Shown: one piece after another, positions 16,673 through 25,010 of the stretch | How the letters are laid out: the number at the start of each line of letters is the position of its first letter | Position numbering within the stretch: the stretch's first letter is position 1 | Source: DATJSJ01 sp035504175 | Lineage (GTDB): Bacteria; Pseudomonadota; Alphaproteobacteria; Acetobacterales; Acetobacteraceae | Direction of reading: 5' to 3' | Length of the DNA stretch: 37,851 bases | Assembly: GCA_035504175.1 (NCBI GenBank) | Contig: DATJSJ010000105.1 | Coordinates: 1-37,851, forward strand | Translations under genes and position numbers: made by a program | Notes under the pieces: generated by a model | The model's database searches: none | What the model was told of the DNA's origin: nothing | Seen by the model: only the letters and a program-made list of their open reading frames with translations

Positions 16673-17916
16673 GGCGGCGGCGCCAGCAGCACGCGGTTGA
16701 GGTCGCGGAAGGTGGCGAAGCCTGCCGCCCAGGCCTGGTCGAAGGCGGCCCGGGTGGTGCCCCGGCGGCCGAGCTCGGCCGCGATCTGGCCCACCGTCCG
16801 GCGTCCGTCGATCAGGCGCAGGATCGCCGGCGCCAGCGCCGGCACCGGCAGGGTCACCGTCAGCCCGTCGAACTGGAACCCCAGCGAGCCATCCGGCCGC
16901 ACGGCTCGCGCCATCGCCTCGCCCGGCATCTCCCGCGCCACCGGCACGGCGTCATCGTGCATCGGATCGGCGATTGCTGGCGGGTCGGCGGCACGGACGC
17001 AATAGACCACGTGCGTGGAGAGGCTGCCGGTCAGCGCCTCCGCCAGCGCCGCGCGGGCCATCGGATCGAGCGCCGCCACCCGGGCGCGCAGGCGCGGATC
17101 CGGCAGATAGGTCGCCGGATCGTAACGCAGCGGCTCGACGAGGCAGGTGACGCGCAGCCCGACGCGCTGCAGCAGCGCGAACAATGCCGGCACGTCGAAG
17201 GCGAGATCCCGCGGATTGAGCAGCAGGTCGTAGAGCCCGGCATCGCCGCCATCGACGTGGTCGCGGAAATAGCCGTTGCGGCGGAGCCAGGCGGAGTCCG
17301 GCAGATGGCGCATTACCCGGCGCGCGATGTCGAGCCGCGCCGCCGGCGGCTCCTCGGGCGGCGTCAGCAGACGCAGCGCCGATTGCAGCATGTAGACGCC
17401 CGTGCGGCCGTATGGCGCGTAGAGCATCAGTCCCAGCCCGCCGCCCGGCGCGAGGACCGAAAGCAACGCCCGCAGCCCGGCCTCGGGATCGGGCAGGTGG
17501 TGCAACACGCCGCAGCAATCGATGTAGTCGAACGGGCCGAGCGGTGGATCGCCCGGTAGATCGAGCAGGGAGCGGCGCTCCCAGACGATGCCCTCCAGCC
17601 CGCGTACCGCGGCGCGCGCCTGCGCGATGCGCAACGCGGCCTCCGAGCGATCCAGATGCGTGACGATCCCCGGGCGGCCGGCACTGGCGAGGTGCTGTGC
17701 CAGCATGATCGTGGCGTCTCCGGTGCCGCCGCCGGCGATCAGGGCGCGCAACGGCCGCGAGGCCGGGCGGGTGGCGCCGAAGACCCAGAAGTCGATCTCG
17801 CGGAGATGACTGGGGCTGCCGACCACCAGCCGCTTCGCCTCCTCGCGCGGGTCGCGCGGCGGGTAGGGATAGGCTTCGTACTGGTCGGCAAGGCGGCGAT
17901 CGGTGGCATCGGTCAT
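16669..17916 (-). CDS. SAM-dependent methyltransferase with C-terminal PqqD-like wing domain
   Basis: A 415-residue class I methyltransferase. It opens with YEAYPYPPRDP at about residues 13-23, a mark of a poorly studied methyltransferase group. The SAM motif LIAGGGTGDAT follows at about 59-69 and DYIDCCGVLHHLPDP holds motif IV. From about residue 363, PAILRLIDGRRTVGQIAAEL reads like a winged-helix PqqD/RRE-like segment. The substrate is unknown; protein or peptide modification is only a guess from that tail. The ATG 17916 was chosen because conserved sequence starts just after it; 42 bp more is open. A TATGCA box at about 17926-17931 on the minus strand would put a promoter very close to this start. 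A long AT-rich palindrome lies upstream. Confidence 0.78.
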   Translation of the reverse strand: MTDATDRRLADQYEAYPYPPRDPREEAKRLVVGSPSHLREIDFWVFGATRPASRPLRALIAGGGTGDATIMLAQHLASAGRPGIVTHLDRSEAALRIAQARAAVRGLEGIVWERRSLLDLPGDPPLGPFDYIDCCGVLHHLPDPEAGLRALLSVLAPGGGLGLMLYAPYGRTGVYMLQSALRLLTPPEEPPAARLDIARRVMRHLPDSAWLRRNGYFRDHVDGGDAGLYDLLLNPRDLAFDVPALFALLQRVGLRVTCLVEPLRYDPATYLPDPRLRARVAALDPMARAALAEALTGSLSTHVVYCVRAADPPAIADPMHDDAVPVAREMPGEAMARAVRPDGSLGFQFDGLTVTLPVPALAPAILRLIDGRRTVGQIAAELGRRGTTRAAFDQAWAAGFATFRDLNRVLLAPPP

Positions 17917-17960
17917 GCCCCGGTGCATAGAGCAAGATCTGTTTGAACGGGAGGTCATGC

Positions 17961-18118
17961 GAAGAAAGCAAGAAAGAAAGGTGTTCTTTTCTGTAAAAAA
18001 GAACCAAAAAACTTCTATTCGTTTTCAGGAAGGCGGTGCACGTCCGCTCCGCGCCAAAACGAATGAAAGTCTTTTTGCTTCTTTTTCTTCAGAAAAAGAA
18101 GACCTTTCTTGCCTTCTT
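17961..18118. repeat. Long imperfect AT-rich inverted repeat
   Basis: The left arm (17961-18026) and right arm (18055-18118) are near reverse complements, folding into one roughly 64-bp imperfect stem around a GC-rich centre (18027-18054). Each arm also holds its own hairpin: GTTCTTTT/AAAAGAAC at 17983-18004, and an 11-bp perfect stem CTTCTTTTTCT/AGAAAAAGAAG at 18078-18101. The right arm contains AAACGAATG, which also lies in the composite repeats at the two window ends. Base composition is far below the surroundings. It occupies the spacer between two divergent genes. It could be a mobile MITE-like element, a transcription insulator or a cruciform; the sequence does not decide. Confidence 0.75.
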
Positions 18119-18162
18119 CCCCTCCCCTGCGCAGCCGCGGCAGATGGCGCTATAGGCCGGCG

Positions 18163-18729
18163 ATGCATCCTGCGGCGGCACGCGGCTATTTCGGCATTGG
18201 CACCGAGGGGATCTCCAAATCCGCCAATTTCGGCGCGCTGTTGCGCACGGCGCATGCCTTTGGTGCGGCGTTCTGTTTTTCGATCGGCGCCGGCTGGGAC
18301 GCCCGCGCTGTGCGCGCTGCCGACACGGCCGGCACACCCTCGCATGTGCCGCTTTGGCGATTCGCGTCGGTCGAAGCGCTCGAACTGCCACAAGGGTGTC
18401 AGCTCGTGGGCGTGGAGCGGGTCGAGGACGCGGTGGATCTGCCCAGTTTCAGGCACCCTTTGAGCGCCGCCTATGTTCTCGGTCCGGAGCGGTCGGGCCT
18501 GTCGCCGGAGCTGCTCGCGCGCTGCCGCCACGTAATCCGGATTCCGACCCGCTTCGCGCTCAACCTGGCCGTTGCCGGGGCGCTGGTGCTGTATGACCGG
18601 TTGCTGCAGCACGGGCGCTTCGCGGAGCGCCCGGTGGCGAGCGGCGGGCCGGATTCCGGGGCGGCACCGTCCGGGCACGGTGACCCGGTGTTCAGGCGCA
18701 CGGCGCCGCCCTGGCTCGGGCGCGAGTAG
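18163..18729 (+). CDS. SPOUT-class RNA 2'-O-methyltransferase (TrmH/SpoU family)
   Basis: The 188-residue product shows the three SPOUT motifs in order: NFGALLRTAHAFGA (motif 1, with Asn and Arg), YVLGPERSGLS (motif 2) and IRIPTRFALNLAVAGALVLYD (motif 3, where the usual Ser-Leu-Asn is Ala-Leu-Asn). These enzymes methylate a ribose in tRNA or rRNA using SAM bound in a trefoil knot. There is no extra N-terminal RNA-binding domain. The ATG 18163 is preceded within 12 bp by TATAGG, so the message may be nearly leaderless. The target RNA cannot be named from sequence. Confidence 0.88.
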   Translation: MHPAAARGYFGIGTEGISKSANFGALLRTAHAFGAAFCFSIGAGWDARAVRAADTAGTPSHVPLWRFASVEALELPQGCQLVGVERVEDAVDLPSFRHPLSAAYVLGPERSGLSPELLARCRHVIRIPTRFALNLAVAGALVLYDRLLQHGRFAERPVASGGPDSGAAPSGHGDPVFRRTAPPWLGRE

Positions 18730-18820
18730 CGTCGGGCCAGCCCAAGGGGCGCCACGCCGGCGCGGGCTCTGCCGGTCGCGGGCGCTTGTCGCGTCCCGGG
18801 GCGCACCGTATCTCTGCCGC

Positions 18821-19363
18821 ATGCTCCCGCGCACTTCGATCGGCTTCGGCCTGGCCGCCGCGTTGCTGCTGGCCGCGCCCGGCCTCGCGCCGTCCGCTGA
18901 CGCCGCGACCCATTCGCACGCCACCCACGAGACAGGGCCGAAGAAGATCGGCCAGTACGGGGACTGGATCGCCGCGACGCATCAGGAGGCGGGGCAGACC
19001 GTCTGCTACGCCTTCACCCGCGCGTCGTCCTCGACGCCGTCCATGTCGGGGCGCGGCGAGGTGGTGCTGACGGTCGCCGAGCGGCCGAGCGGGCGGGACG
19101 CGGTCGCGATCAGCGCCGGCTTCGCCTATCCCGCCAATGCCTCGGTGACGGTGCAGGTCGACCAGTCGAGCTTCGATTTCTACACCGCCCAGCGCTCCGC
19201 CTTCGCGCGCGACGGCCATGCCGCGGCGATGGCATTCGAGCGCGGCGCCCGCGCCATCGCCAAGTCGCCGGCGCCGCGCCATGGCGACGTCACCGACACG
19301 TTCAGCCTGCGCGGCTTCACTGCGGCCTATCAGGCGATCAACAAGGCGTGTCCGGCGAAGTGA
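18821..19363 (+). CDS. Periplasmic protein, IalB-like
   Basis: A 180-residue exported protein. The first 28 residues are a signal peptide (Arg near the start, a Leu/Ala-rich core, cleavage expected near SADA-A). The mature part has GQYGDWIAATHQ and TVCYAFTRAS, then a beta-rich body, DSFSLRG-like TFSLRGFTAAYQAINKAC and a terminal Cys. That arrangement resembles the invasion-associated locus B family of Alphaproteobacteria, whose role is unclear. The assignment rests on weak motif likeness. The two cysteines could form a disulfide. The end overlaps the start of rlmN. Confidence 0.6.
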   Translation: MLPRTSIGFGLAAALLLAAPGLAPSADAATHSHATHETGPKKIGQYGDWIAATHQEAGQTVCYAFTRASSSTPSMSGRGEVVLTVAERPSGRDAVAISAGFAYPANASVTVQVDQSSFDFYTAQRSAFARDGHAAAMAFERGARAIAKSPAPRHGDVTDTFSLRGFTAAYQAINKACPAK

Positions 19364-20544
19364 GCGAGGCCACCGCGCTGCTGACCGAGGCCGAGCGAGC
19401 ACGCATCCTGGCCAAGGCGGCGCGCTTCGCGCCGCCGGCGGCCACGCTGCCGGACGGGCGGCGCGACCTGGTCGGGCTGACGCGCACCGAGCTGGCGGCG
19501 GAACTCGCCGCGATCGGCGAGGCGCCGTTCCGCGCCAAGCAGCTCTGGCATTGGATCTACCACCAGGGCGTCACCGATTTCGCGCGCATGTCGAGCGTCG
19601 CGCGGCCGCTGCAGCAGCGCCTGGCGGAACGCTTCGTGATCGGCCGGCCGGAGGTGGCGCGGCGGCAGACCAGCGACGACGGGACGTCGAAGTTCCTGCT
19701 CCGCTTTCGCGACGGGCAGGAGGCGGAATGCGTCTACATCCCCGACCGGCAGGAGGATCGCGGCGCGGTCTGCATCTCCTCGCAGGTCGGCTGCACGTTG
19801 TCGTGCCGCTTCTGCCACACCGGCACGCAGGCGCTGGTGCGCAATCTCGGCGTCGCCGAGATCGTCGGCCAGTTCATGGCGGCGCGCGACGCCTATGGCG
19901 AATGGCCCTCGCCCAAGGGCGAGACGCCGCGGCTGCTCTCGACCATCGTGCTCATGGGCATGGGCGAACCGCTGTACAATTACGAGAACGTCGCGGCGGC
20001 GATGCAGATCGTGATGGACAACGAGGGTATCGCGCTGTCGCGCCGGCGGATCACGCTCTCCACCTCGGGCGTAGTGCCGATGATGGACCGCGCCGGGGGT
20101 GAGCTCGGGGTGAACCTTGCCGTATCGCTGCATGCGGTGCGCGACGAGTTGCGTGACGAGCTGGTGCCGCTGAATCGCAAGTACCCGATCGCCGAGCTGA
20201 TCGCCGCCTGCCGCCGCTATCCCGGGGCGTCGAACGCGCGGCGCATCACGTTCGAATACGTCATGCTGCGCGGCGTGAACGACAGTGCCGCCGAGGCGCA
20301 CGAGCTGGTGCGGTTGATCGCCGGCATTCCCGCAAAGGTGAACCTGATCCCGTTCAATCCCTGGCCTGGCAGCTGGTTCGAGCCGAGCACGCGCAGCGCG
20401 ATCGATCGCTTTGCCGCGATCGTGATGGAGGCGGGCTTCGCCTCGCCGGTACGGGCGCCGCGCGGGCGCGACATCCTCGCCGCCTGCGGCCAGTTGCGTA
20501 CCGAGAGCGAGCGCCAGCGGGCGGCTTCCACGGCGGAGGCGTGA
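19360..20544 (+). CDS. rlmN: Dual-specificity 23S rRNA/tRNA adenine C2-methyltransferase RlmN
   Basis: Radical-SAM enzyme that makes 2-methyladenosine in 23S rRNA (A2503 in E. coli) and in some tRNAs. The 394-residue product has the N-terminal FRAKQLWHWIYHQGV helix block. It has the cluster motif CTLSCRFC with Cys145, Cys149 and Cys152, and LMGMGEPLYNYENV. The C-terminal RGRDILAACGQL contains the second catalytic cysteine. I chose GTG 19360 because it overlaps the preceding stop as GTGA, the local habit. GTG 19348, four codons earlier and in frame, is equally open. A 51-bp gap separates it from the GNAT gene. Confidence 0.95.
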   Translation: MSEATALLTEAERARILAKAARFAPPAATLPDGRRDLVGLTRTELAAELAAIGEAPFRAKQLWHWIYHQGVTDFARMSSVARPLQQRLAERFVIGRPEVARRQTSDDGTSKFLLRFRDGQEAECVYIPDRQEDRGAVCISSQVGCTLSCRFCHTGTQALVRNLGVAEIVGQFMAARDAYGEWPSPKGETPRLLSTIVLMGMGEPLYNYENVAAAMQIVMDNEGIALSRRRITLSTSGVVPMMDRAGGELGVNLAVSLHAVRDELRDELVPLNRKYPIAELIAACRRYPGASNARRITFEYVMLRGVNDSAAEAHELVRLIAGIPAKVNLIPFNPWPGSWFEPSTRSAIDRFAAIVMEAGFASPVRAPRGRDILAACGQLRTESERQRAASTAEA

Positions 20545-20595
20545 GGCACGGGCTGCCGGCGGCGGGGGCAGACCCGACGCGGCGGATCGGGTGCA

Positions 20596-21135
20596 ATGGC
20601 TGAGCTGCAAACGCCGCGGCTGCGGCTGCGCGCCTGGCGTGATTCGGATCGGCCGCCCTACGCGGCGCTGAACGCGGATGCGGAGGTGCGCCGCTGGTTT
20701 CCCGGCACGCTGACGCGGGCGGAGAGCGACGCGCAGGTCGAGGCGCTGCAGGAGCACCTGACGCGGCACGGCTTCGGGTTCTGGGCCGTCGAGGTGCCGG
20801 GCGTCGCGCCGTTCATCGGCTTCGTCGGCTTGCAGCACGTCCCGCCCACCCTGCCGTTCGCGCCGGTAGTCGAGGCTGGCTGGCGGCTCGCCCGTGCGCA
20901 TTGGGGCCAGGGCTATGCGACCGAGGCGGCCCGTGCCGTGCTCGCGCACGGGTTCGAGACGCTGGGGCTCTCGGAGATCGTCGCCTACGCCGTTCCGGAC
21001 AATCAGGCGTCGCTTCGTGTCATGGAGCGAATCGGGATGATCCGCGACCCGGACGGGGATTTCGATCACCCCGGCATCGCGGCGGGCCATCCGCATCGGC
21101 GCCACGTGCTGTATCGCGCCGCGGCGCCGCGCTGA
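20596..21135 (+). CDS. GNAT N-acetyltransferase (RimJ/RimL type)
   Basis: A 179-residue acetyltransferase that begins LQTPRLRLRAWRDSD, the standard RimJ/RimL opening. EAGWRLARAHWGQGYATEAARAVL carries the acetyl-CoA loop (WGQGYATEA), and VPDNQASLRVMERIGM gives the final strand and helix. It would use acetyl-CoA to acetylate an amine, either a protein N-terminus or a small molecule; the substrate is not known. Start ATG 20596 lies at the conserved N-terminus. It follows rlmN in the same direction and may be cotranscribed. Confidence 0.9.
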   Translation: MAELQTPRLRLRAWRDSDRPPYAALNADAEVRRWFPGTLTRAESDAQVEALQEHLTRHGFGFWAVEVPGVAPFIGFVGLQHVPPTLPFAPVVEAGWRLARAHWGQGYATEAARAVLAHGFETLGLSEIVAYAVPDNQASLRVMERIGMIRDPDGDFDHPGIAAGHPHRRHVLYRAAAPR

Positions 21136-21217
21136 TGTCGCGGGTCGCCCTGGAATTCCGGCGGCCAGCGGCCAGGCTCCATCGGCTCCGGCGCGCCCGG
21201 GATTGCGCCGGGACCGG

Positions 21218-21919
21218 TCAGCCAGCCGATGATCCGGCTGGGGGCTCCGAGCCGCCACGCTGGTCACGTGCGGCGTCGAGGCAGGCGATGACCTCCGCAT
21301 CCTTGGTCTGGGCGAAGTCGCGGTAAAACGCGCCGACCGCGTGAAAGCGGCGCGGGCGCAGCAGGCAGACGATCTCCGACGCCTCAGGCCGGAGCGATTC
21401 CAGCGCCTCGGGCGGCGCCACCGGCATCGCCAGCACCACGCGTCGCGGCTGCATGCCGGCGAGGCCGCGCAGGGCCGCGCGCACGGTGCCGCCCGTCGCG
21501 ATCCCGTCATCGACCAGGATGACGGTGCGGCCGCCGACCGGCACGCGCGGCCGCGCGCCCACATAGCGGGCGCGCCGGCGTTCCATCTCCTCGATCTGGC
21601 GTGCGACCTCCGCCTCCACGTAGCCGGGCGGGGGTGCCACCAGCCGCACCAGCGCGGGATCGACCACGGTCTGCGGCGGGTCGCCTTCGACCACGGCGCC
21701 GAGGCCGAATTCCGGCTCGTACGGCGCGCCGATCTTGCGCACGAGCAGCAGGTCGAGCGGTGCGCCGAGCGCTCGCGCCACCTCGAAGCCCACCGGCACG
21801 CCGCCCCGGGGCAGCGCCAGCACCACCGGATGCTCGTCGCGCAGATGTGCCAGCGCCGCGGCCAGACGCCGGCCGGCGTCGCGGCGGTCGGCGAAGCGCA
21901 TTTCGTCGCCGCTGGCCAT
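21218..21919 (-). CDS. Phosphoribosyltransferase family protein
   Basis: A 233-residue protein with the PRPP-binding loop VILVDDGIATGGT at residues 133-145 and VLALPRGGVPVGFEVA near 33-48. Stand-alone members of this family have no proven substrate and are often next to stress genes. The start is ambiguous. ATG 21919 gives MASGDEMRF, but a TAATAC box (minus strand, 21921-21926) sits only a few bases upstream. An ATG at 21901 (MRFADRR) would fit a promoter there better. The 3' end faces the GNAT gene. The gene is divergent from MgtC with a 146-bp spacer. Confidence 0.85.
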   Translation of the reverse strand: MASGDEMRFADRRDAGRRLAAALAHLRDEHPVVLALPRGGVPVGFEVARALGAPLDLLLVRKIGAPYEPEFGLGAVVEGDPPQTVVDPALVRLVAPPPGYVEAEVARQIEEMERRRARYVGARPRVPVGGRTVILVDDGIATGGTVRAALRGLAGMQPRRVVLAMPVAPPEALESLRPEASEIVCLLRPRRFHAVGAFYRDFAQTKDAEVIACLDAARDQRGGSEPPAGSSAG

Positions 21920-22065
21920 ACGTATTACCCCGCTTTCGGCGGTGTTGCGGCTGGAATGACGGGTCGCGGTGCCGCCATGGGACCTCCACGCCCGGGTCCC
22001 GCACCGGTACAAGGAACGCCGGCGCCGGGAAGCGGTGCCTTCGCGGGAGGATCGGGATTCCAGGC

Positions 22066-22761
22066 ATGTACGGCAAGCTGGACGGGCAGGAGATCGTGCT
22101 GCGCCTCGGGCTGGCGGTGCTGGCGGGGATCGTCCTGGGGCTCAATCGCGGCGCGCGGGAGCGGCCGGCCGGGCTGCGCACGACGCTGCTGGTCTGCACC
22201 GCCGCGGCCCTCGCCATGCTGCAGGCGAGCGTGATCTGGACCGGCAGCGTGGCGCCCAGCGTGCCGGGCGTGACCGGCGACGTGCTGCGGCTGCCGCTCG
22301 GCGTGCTGTCCGGCATGGGCTTCATCGGCGGCGGCGCGATCTTCCGCCGCGGCGACCTGGTGCGTGGCGTCACCACCGCGGCGACGCTTTGGTTCGCGAC
22401 GGTGGTCGGGCTGTGCATGGGCGGGGGGCAGCTCCTGCTCGGCATGATCGGGCTCGGCATCGGGCTGGCGGTGCTCTGGCCGCTGCACTGGATCGAGGAC
22501 CGGATGCCGAGCTACCGCACTTCGAGCCTGACCGTGGTGACCGAGGGCGACGCGCTGGGCGACGCCGAGCTGCGCCGGCGGCTGACCGACGCTGGGCTTG
22601 CGATCACCGCCTGGACCGCGATGCACGAGCCGGCGGCCGGGCGGCAATCCTGGACGTGCCGCCTCACCTATCGCAGCCATCCCATGGAGTTGCGCGCGCC
22701 GCCGGTGGTGGACGAGCTGGCGCGCCGGCCGGGCACGTTGCAGGTGCGCTGGCAGGCGTAG
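22066..22761 (+). CDS. MgtC/SapB family membrane protein
   Basis: A 231-residue membrane protein. An N-terminal helix (VLRLGLAVLAGIVLGL) is followed by GARERPAGLRTTLLVC, then GVLSGMGFIGGGAIFRRG and GVTTAATLWFATVVGL. Those are the MgtC core motifs, with about four to five membrane segments in residues 8-140. The C-terminal 80 residues are soluble and resemble the ACT-like tail of longer family members. MgtC proteins bear on Mg2+ limitation and membrane energetics in some pathogens; transport itself is disputed. A GGGAGG ribosome site lies upstream of ATG 22066. The next gene follows after 44 bp. Confidence 0.9.
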   Translation: MYGKLDGQEIVLRLGLAVLAGIVLGLNRGARERPAGLRTTLLVCTAAALAMLQASVIWTGSVAPSVPGVTGDVLRLPLGVLSGMGFIGGGAIFRRGDLVRGVTTAATLWFATVVGLCMGGGQLLLGMIGLGIGLAVLWPLHWIEDRMPSYRTSSLTVVTEGDALGDAELRRRLTDAGLAITAWTAMHEPAAGRQSWTCRLTYRSHPMELRAPPVVDELARRPGTLQVRWQA

Positions 22762-22805
22762 CGGCCGGCCTTGCCGCCCATCGCGCGCGTGATAGATGAG
22801 CCCCG

Positions 22806-23951
22806 ATGCTGCCCGACCCTGCTGCCCTGCGCGTGCTCCAGGTGCTGCCCGCTCTGGAGACCGGCGGCGTGGAGCGCGGCACGGTGGAAATCGCCGCCGC
22901 TATCGCCGGCGCCGGCGGCGCTGCACTGGTGGCGAGCGCCGGCGGGCGGATGGTGCCCGAGATCGTGGACGCCGGCGGCCGCCACGTCACCCTGCCGCTC
23001 GCCAGCAAGAATCCGTGGCGCATCTGGCGCAACGCGGCCCCGCTGGCGACACTGATCCGCGCCCAGCGCGTGCGCATCGTGCACGCGCGATCGCGCGCAC
23101 CGGCCTGGTCGGCGCTGCTCGCCGCGCGGCGCACCGGCGCGCTGTTCGTAACCACCTATCACGGCGTCTACGCGGAGAATTTCCCCGGCAAGCGTCGCTA
23201 CAACGCGGTGATGGCGAAGGGCGCGCGGGTGATCGCCATCAGCCGTCATGTCGCGCGCCAGGTCGAAGCCAGGCATGGCGTGCCGCGCGAGCGCATCCGC
23301 GTCATCCCGCGCGGCGTCGATGCCGCTGTGTTCGACCCCGCCGCGGTGGCGGAGGAGCGCGTGCGCGGGCTCACCGCCGCCTGGGCGCTGCCGCCCGGAC
23401 CGGTGGTGATGCTGCCGGGGCGCGTCACTGCCTGGAAGGGCGGGATGCTGCTGGTGGAGGCACTCGCGCGCATGGCGCGGCGGGATGTGATCGGGGTGCT
23501 GCTCGGCCCGTCCGAGGACAAGGCGGGATTCGTCGCACGGCTGCGGCAGCATGCGGCGGCGCTCGGGGTCGCCGACCGGCTGCGCCTGCTGCCCCGCTGC
23601 GACGACATGCCCGCTGCACTGCTCGCGGCCGATTGCGTGGTCAACGCCTCGCTGGAGCCGGAGCCGTTCGGCCGCACGGTGATCGAGGCGCAGGCGATGG
23701 CGCGCCCCGTGGTCGTCGCCGATCACGGCGGCCCGGCCGAGACGGTCGAGGACGGTGTCACCGGCTGGCGCGTGTTGCCCGGCGACGCGGCGGCGCTGGC
23801 GGCGGCGCTCGACCACGTGCTGGCCCTGTCCGAGGCGGAGCGCGCCGCGATCGGCGCACGCGCGCGGGAGACCGTCACCATCCGCTACACGCTGACGGCG
23901 ATGCAGCAGGCGACGCTGGCGGTCTATGCCGAACTGCTCAGCGGGTCGTGA
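22806..23951 (+). CDS. Glycosyltransferase, GT4 family
   Basis: A 381-residue GT-B enzyme. It opens LRVLQVLPALETGGVERGTVE, the acceptor-side start of many LPS-core and exopolysaccharide GT4 enzymes. Further marks are ISRHVARQVEARHGV, RIRVIPRGVD and the EX7E pair Glu286/Glu294 in EPFGRTVIEA followed by MARPVVVADHGG. It lies near a GT9 heptosyltransferase-like gene, so lipopolysaccharide core assembly is likely but inferred. The last 14 bp overlap the 3' end of the convergent hydrolase gene. Confidence 0.9.
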   Translation: MLPDPAALRVLQVLPALETGGVERGTVEIAAAIAGAGGAALVASAGGRMVPEIVDAGGRHVTLPLASKNPWRIWRNAAPLATLIRAQRVRIVHARSRAPAWSALLAARRTGALFVTTYHGVYAENFPGKRRYNAVMAKGARVIAISRHVARQVEARHGVPRERIRVIPRGVDAAVFDPAAVAEERVRGLTAAWALPPGPVVMLPGRVTAWKGGMLLVEALARMARRDVIGVLLGPSEDKAGFVARLRQHAAALGVADRLRLLPRCDDMPAALLAADCVVNASLEPEPFGRTVIEAQAMARPVVVADHGGPAETVEDGVTGWRVLPGDAAALAAALDHVLALSEAERAAIGARARETVTIRYTLTAMQQATLAVYAELLSGS

Positions 23952-24906
23952 GCGTGGCGAGCAGATCATTGGCGGCGACGGTGAGGCCGGCGAACATGCC
24001 GAAATCGACCCGGTTCACCACCACGAACACGCCGGTCTGCCGTCCCGGCGCGAAAGCGATGTACGACATGAACCCGCCACCGCCGCCGTCCTTCTGCAGG
24101 ATGGTCGGACGAATGCCATTCCCAGCCACGCACACCCAGCCGAGCCCGAGCCCGGCCATCGGGCCGGCCTCGTCGAAACCGATCGCTGCCTCGAGCGCCT
24201 GGCGGGGGCGGTAGATCGCATGGGAGAGCAGCAGGGCCGGGTCGGTCGCATCGAGGTTGTGGCGCAGCCACTGCGCCATGTCGTCACCGGTGCTGTAGAG
24301 CCCGCCGCTGCCGTCGGTCGCGCTGGTATCGACGCAGGGGCCGGGCGGGGCAATGCCGGTCCCAAGCATCAGCCGGGTGCATTGCGCCGGAGTCGGGGTG
24401 AAACCAGTGTCCGTCATCCCGAGCGGCCCGGTGACACGCGCGGCGAGCAGCGCCGGGTAGGGCTTGCCGGAAGCGGTGGACAGGGCGTCGGCCAGCAGGT
24501 CGAAGCCGATATTGGAATAGGCGGCGACCCGGCCGCGGGGCCAGCCGAGCGTGGTCTTGGGCAGCCAGGCCCAGCGATCGGCGCGCGTGGGCCAGGTGAA
24601 GGGTGGCGTGCCGTCCGGCGCCGTGCCCATCTCACGCGGCAGGCCGGCGCTGTGCGTCGCGAGGCCGAGCAACGTGATCGGCCCCGCCCCGGGATAGGTG
24701 GGCACCGTCACGTTGCCGGCATAGCGCTGCAGCGGATCGGTCAGGCGCACGCTGCCATCCACCACAAGCGAGGCCAGCACCTCGGTCGCGAACACCTTGG
24801 TGATGGAGCCGAGGCGGAACAGCGAGGTCCCGGTCGGCTCGGTGTTGTTGCCCTTGACGGTCTCGCCGCAGCCTTGACAGCGTTCCGGACCCGCGGCCGA
24901 GGGCAA
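23938..24906 (-). CDS. Beta-lactamase-family serine hydrolase (AmpH-like), N-terminus lost or frameshifted
   Basis: An open frame of 322 residues keeps all three active-site motifs of class C-type serine hydrolases: SITK (Ser34, Lys37) in RLGSITKVF, YSN in VAAYSNIGF, and KDGGGGGF in place of KTG. Relatives include AmpH and other penicillin-binding carboxypeptidases/esterases. The frame opens only with a TTG at 24906. Sequence expected upstream, including the signal peptide and first strands, is missing. In the neighbouring frame (about 24860-24905) TIALGRGSGTL looks like the missing strand, which suggests a one- or two-base frameshift near 24865-24885. It is therefore probably a pseudogene, or else a sequencing error. 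No export signal is visible. Confidence 0.75.
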   Translation of the reverse strand: MPSAAGPERCQGCGETVKGNNTEPTGTSLFRLGSITKVFATEVLASLVVDGSVRLTDPLQRYAGNVTVPTYPGAGPITLLGLATHSAGLPREMGTAPDGTPPFTWPTRADRWAWLPKTTLGWPRGRVAAYSNIGFDLLADALSTASGKPYPALLAARVTGPLGMTDTGFTPTPAQCTRLMLGTGIAPPGPCVDTSATDGSGGLYSTGDDMAQWLRHNLDATDPALLLSHAIYRPRQALEAAIGFDEAGPMAGLGLGWVCVAGNGIRPTILQKDGGGGGFMSYIAFAPGRQTGVFVVVNRVDFGMFAGLTVAANDLLATLTTR

Positions 24907-24910
24907 TGGT

Positions 24911-24942
24911 CGCCTTCGACGGTGTCGAAGGCGCCTGCAGGC
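24911..24942. repeat. Hairpin plus palindrome at the broken 5' end of the hydrolase
   Basis: CGCCTTCGAC-GGT-GTCGAAGGCG is a perfect 10-bp stem with a 3-nt loop at 24911-24933, immediately followed by the palindrome GCCTGCAGGC at 24933-24942. It lies in the spacer between the divergent hydrolase and GT9 genes, exactly where the hydrolase loses its reading frame. Its function is unknown. Confidence 0.55.
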
Positions 24943-25010
24943 ACCTGTCGCGCGCGACGAAGCGAGCTGGCGGGCTTTGGGATTGCGGGCGGCTCGGATT
25001 GGTCGCGCTA

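Noticed and set aside
19330..21564. Long reverse frame opposite rlmN and GNAT
   Set aside because: No recognisable domain and it overlaps confident genes; GC-driven shadow frame.
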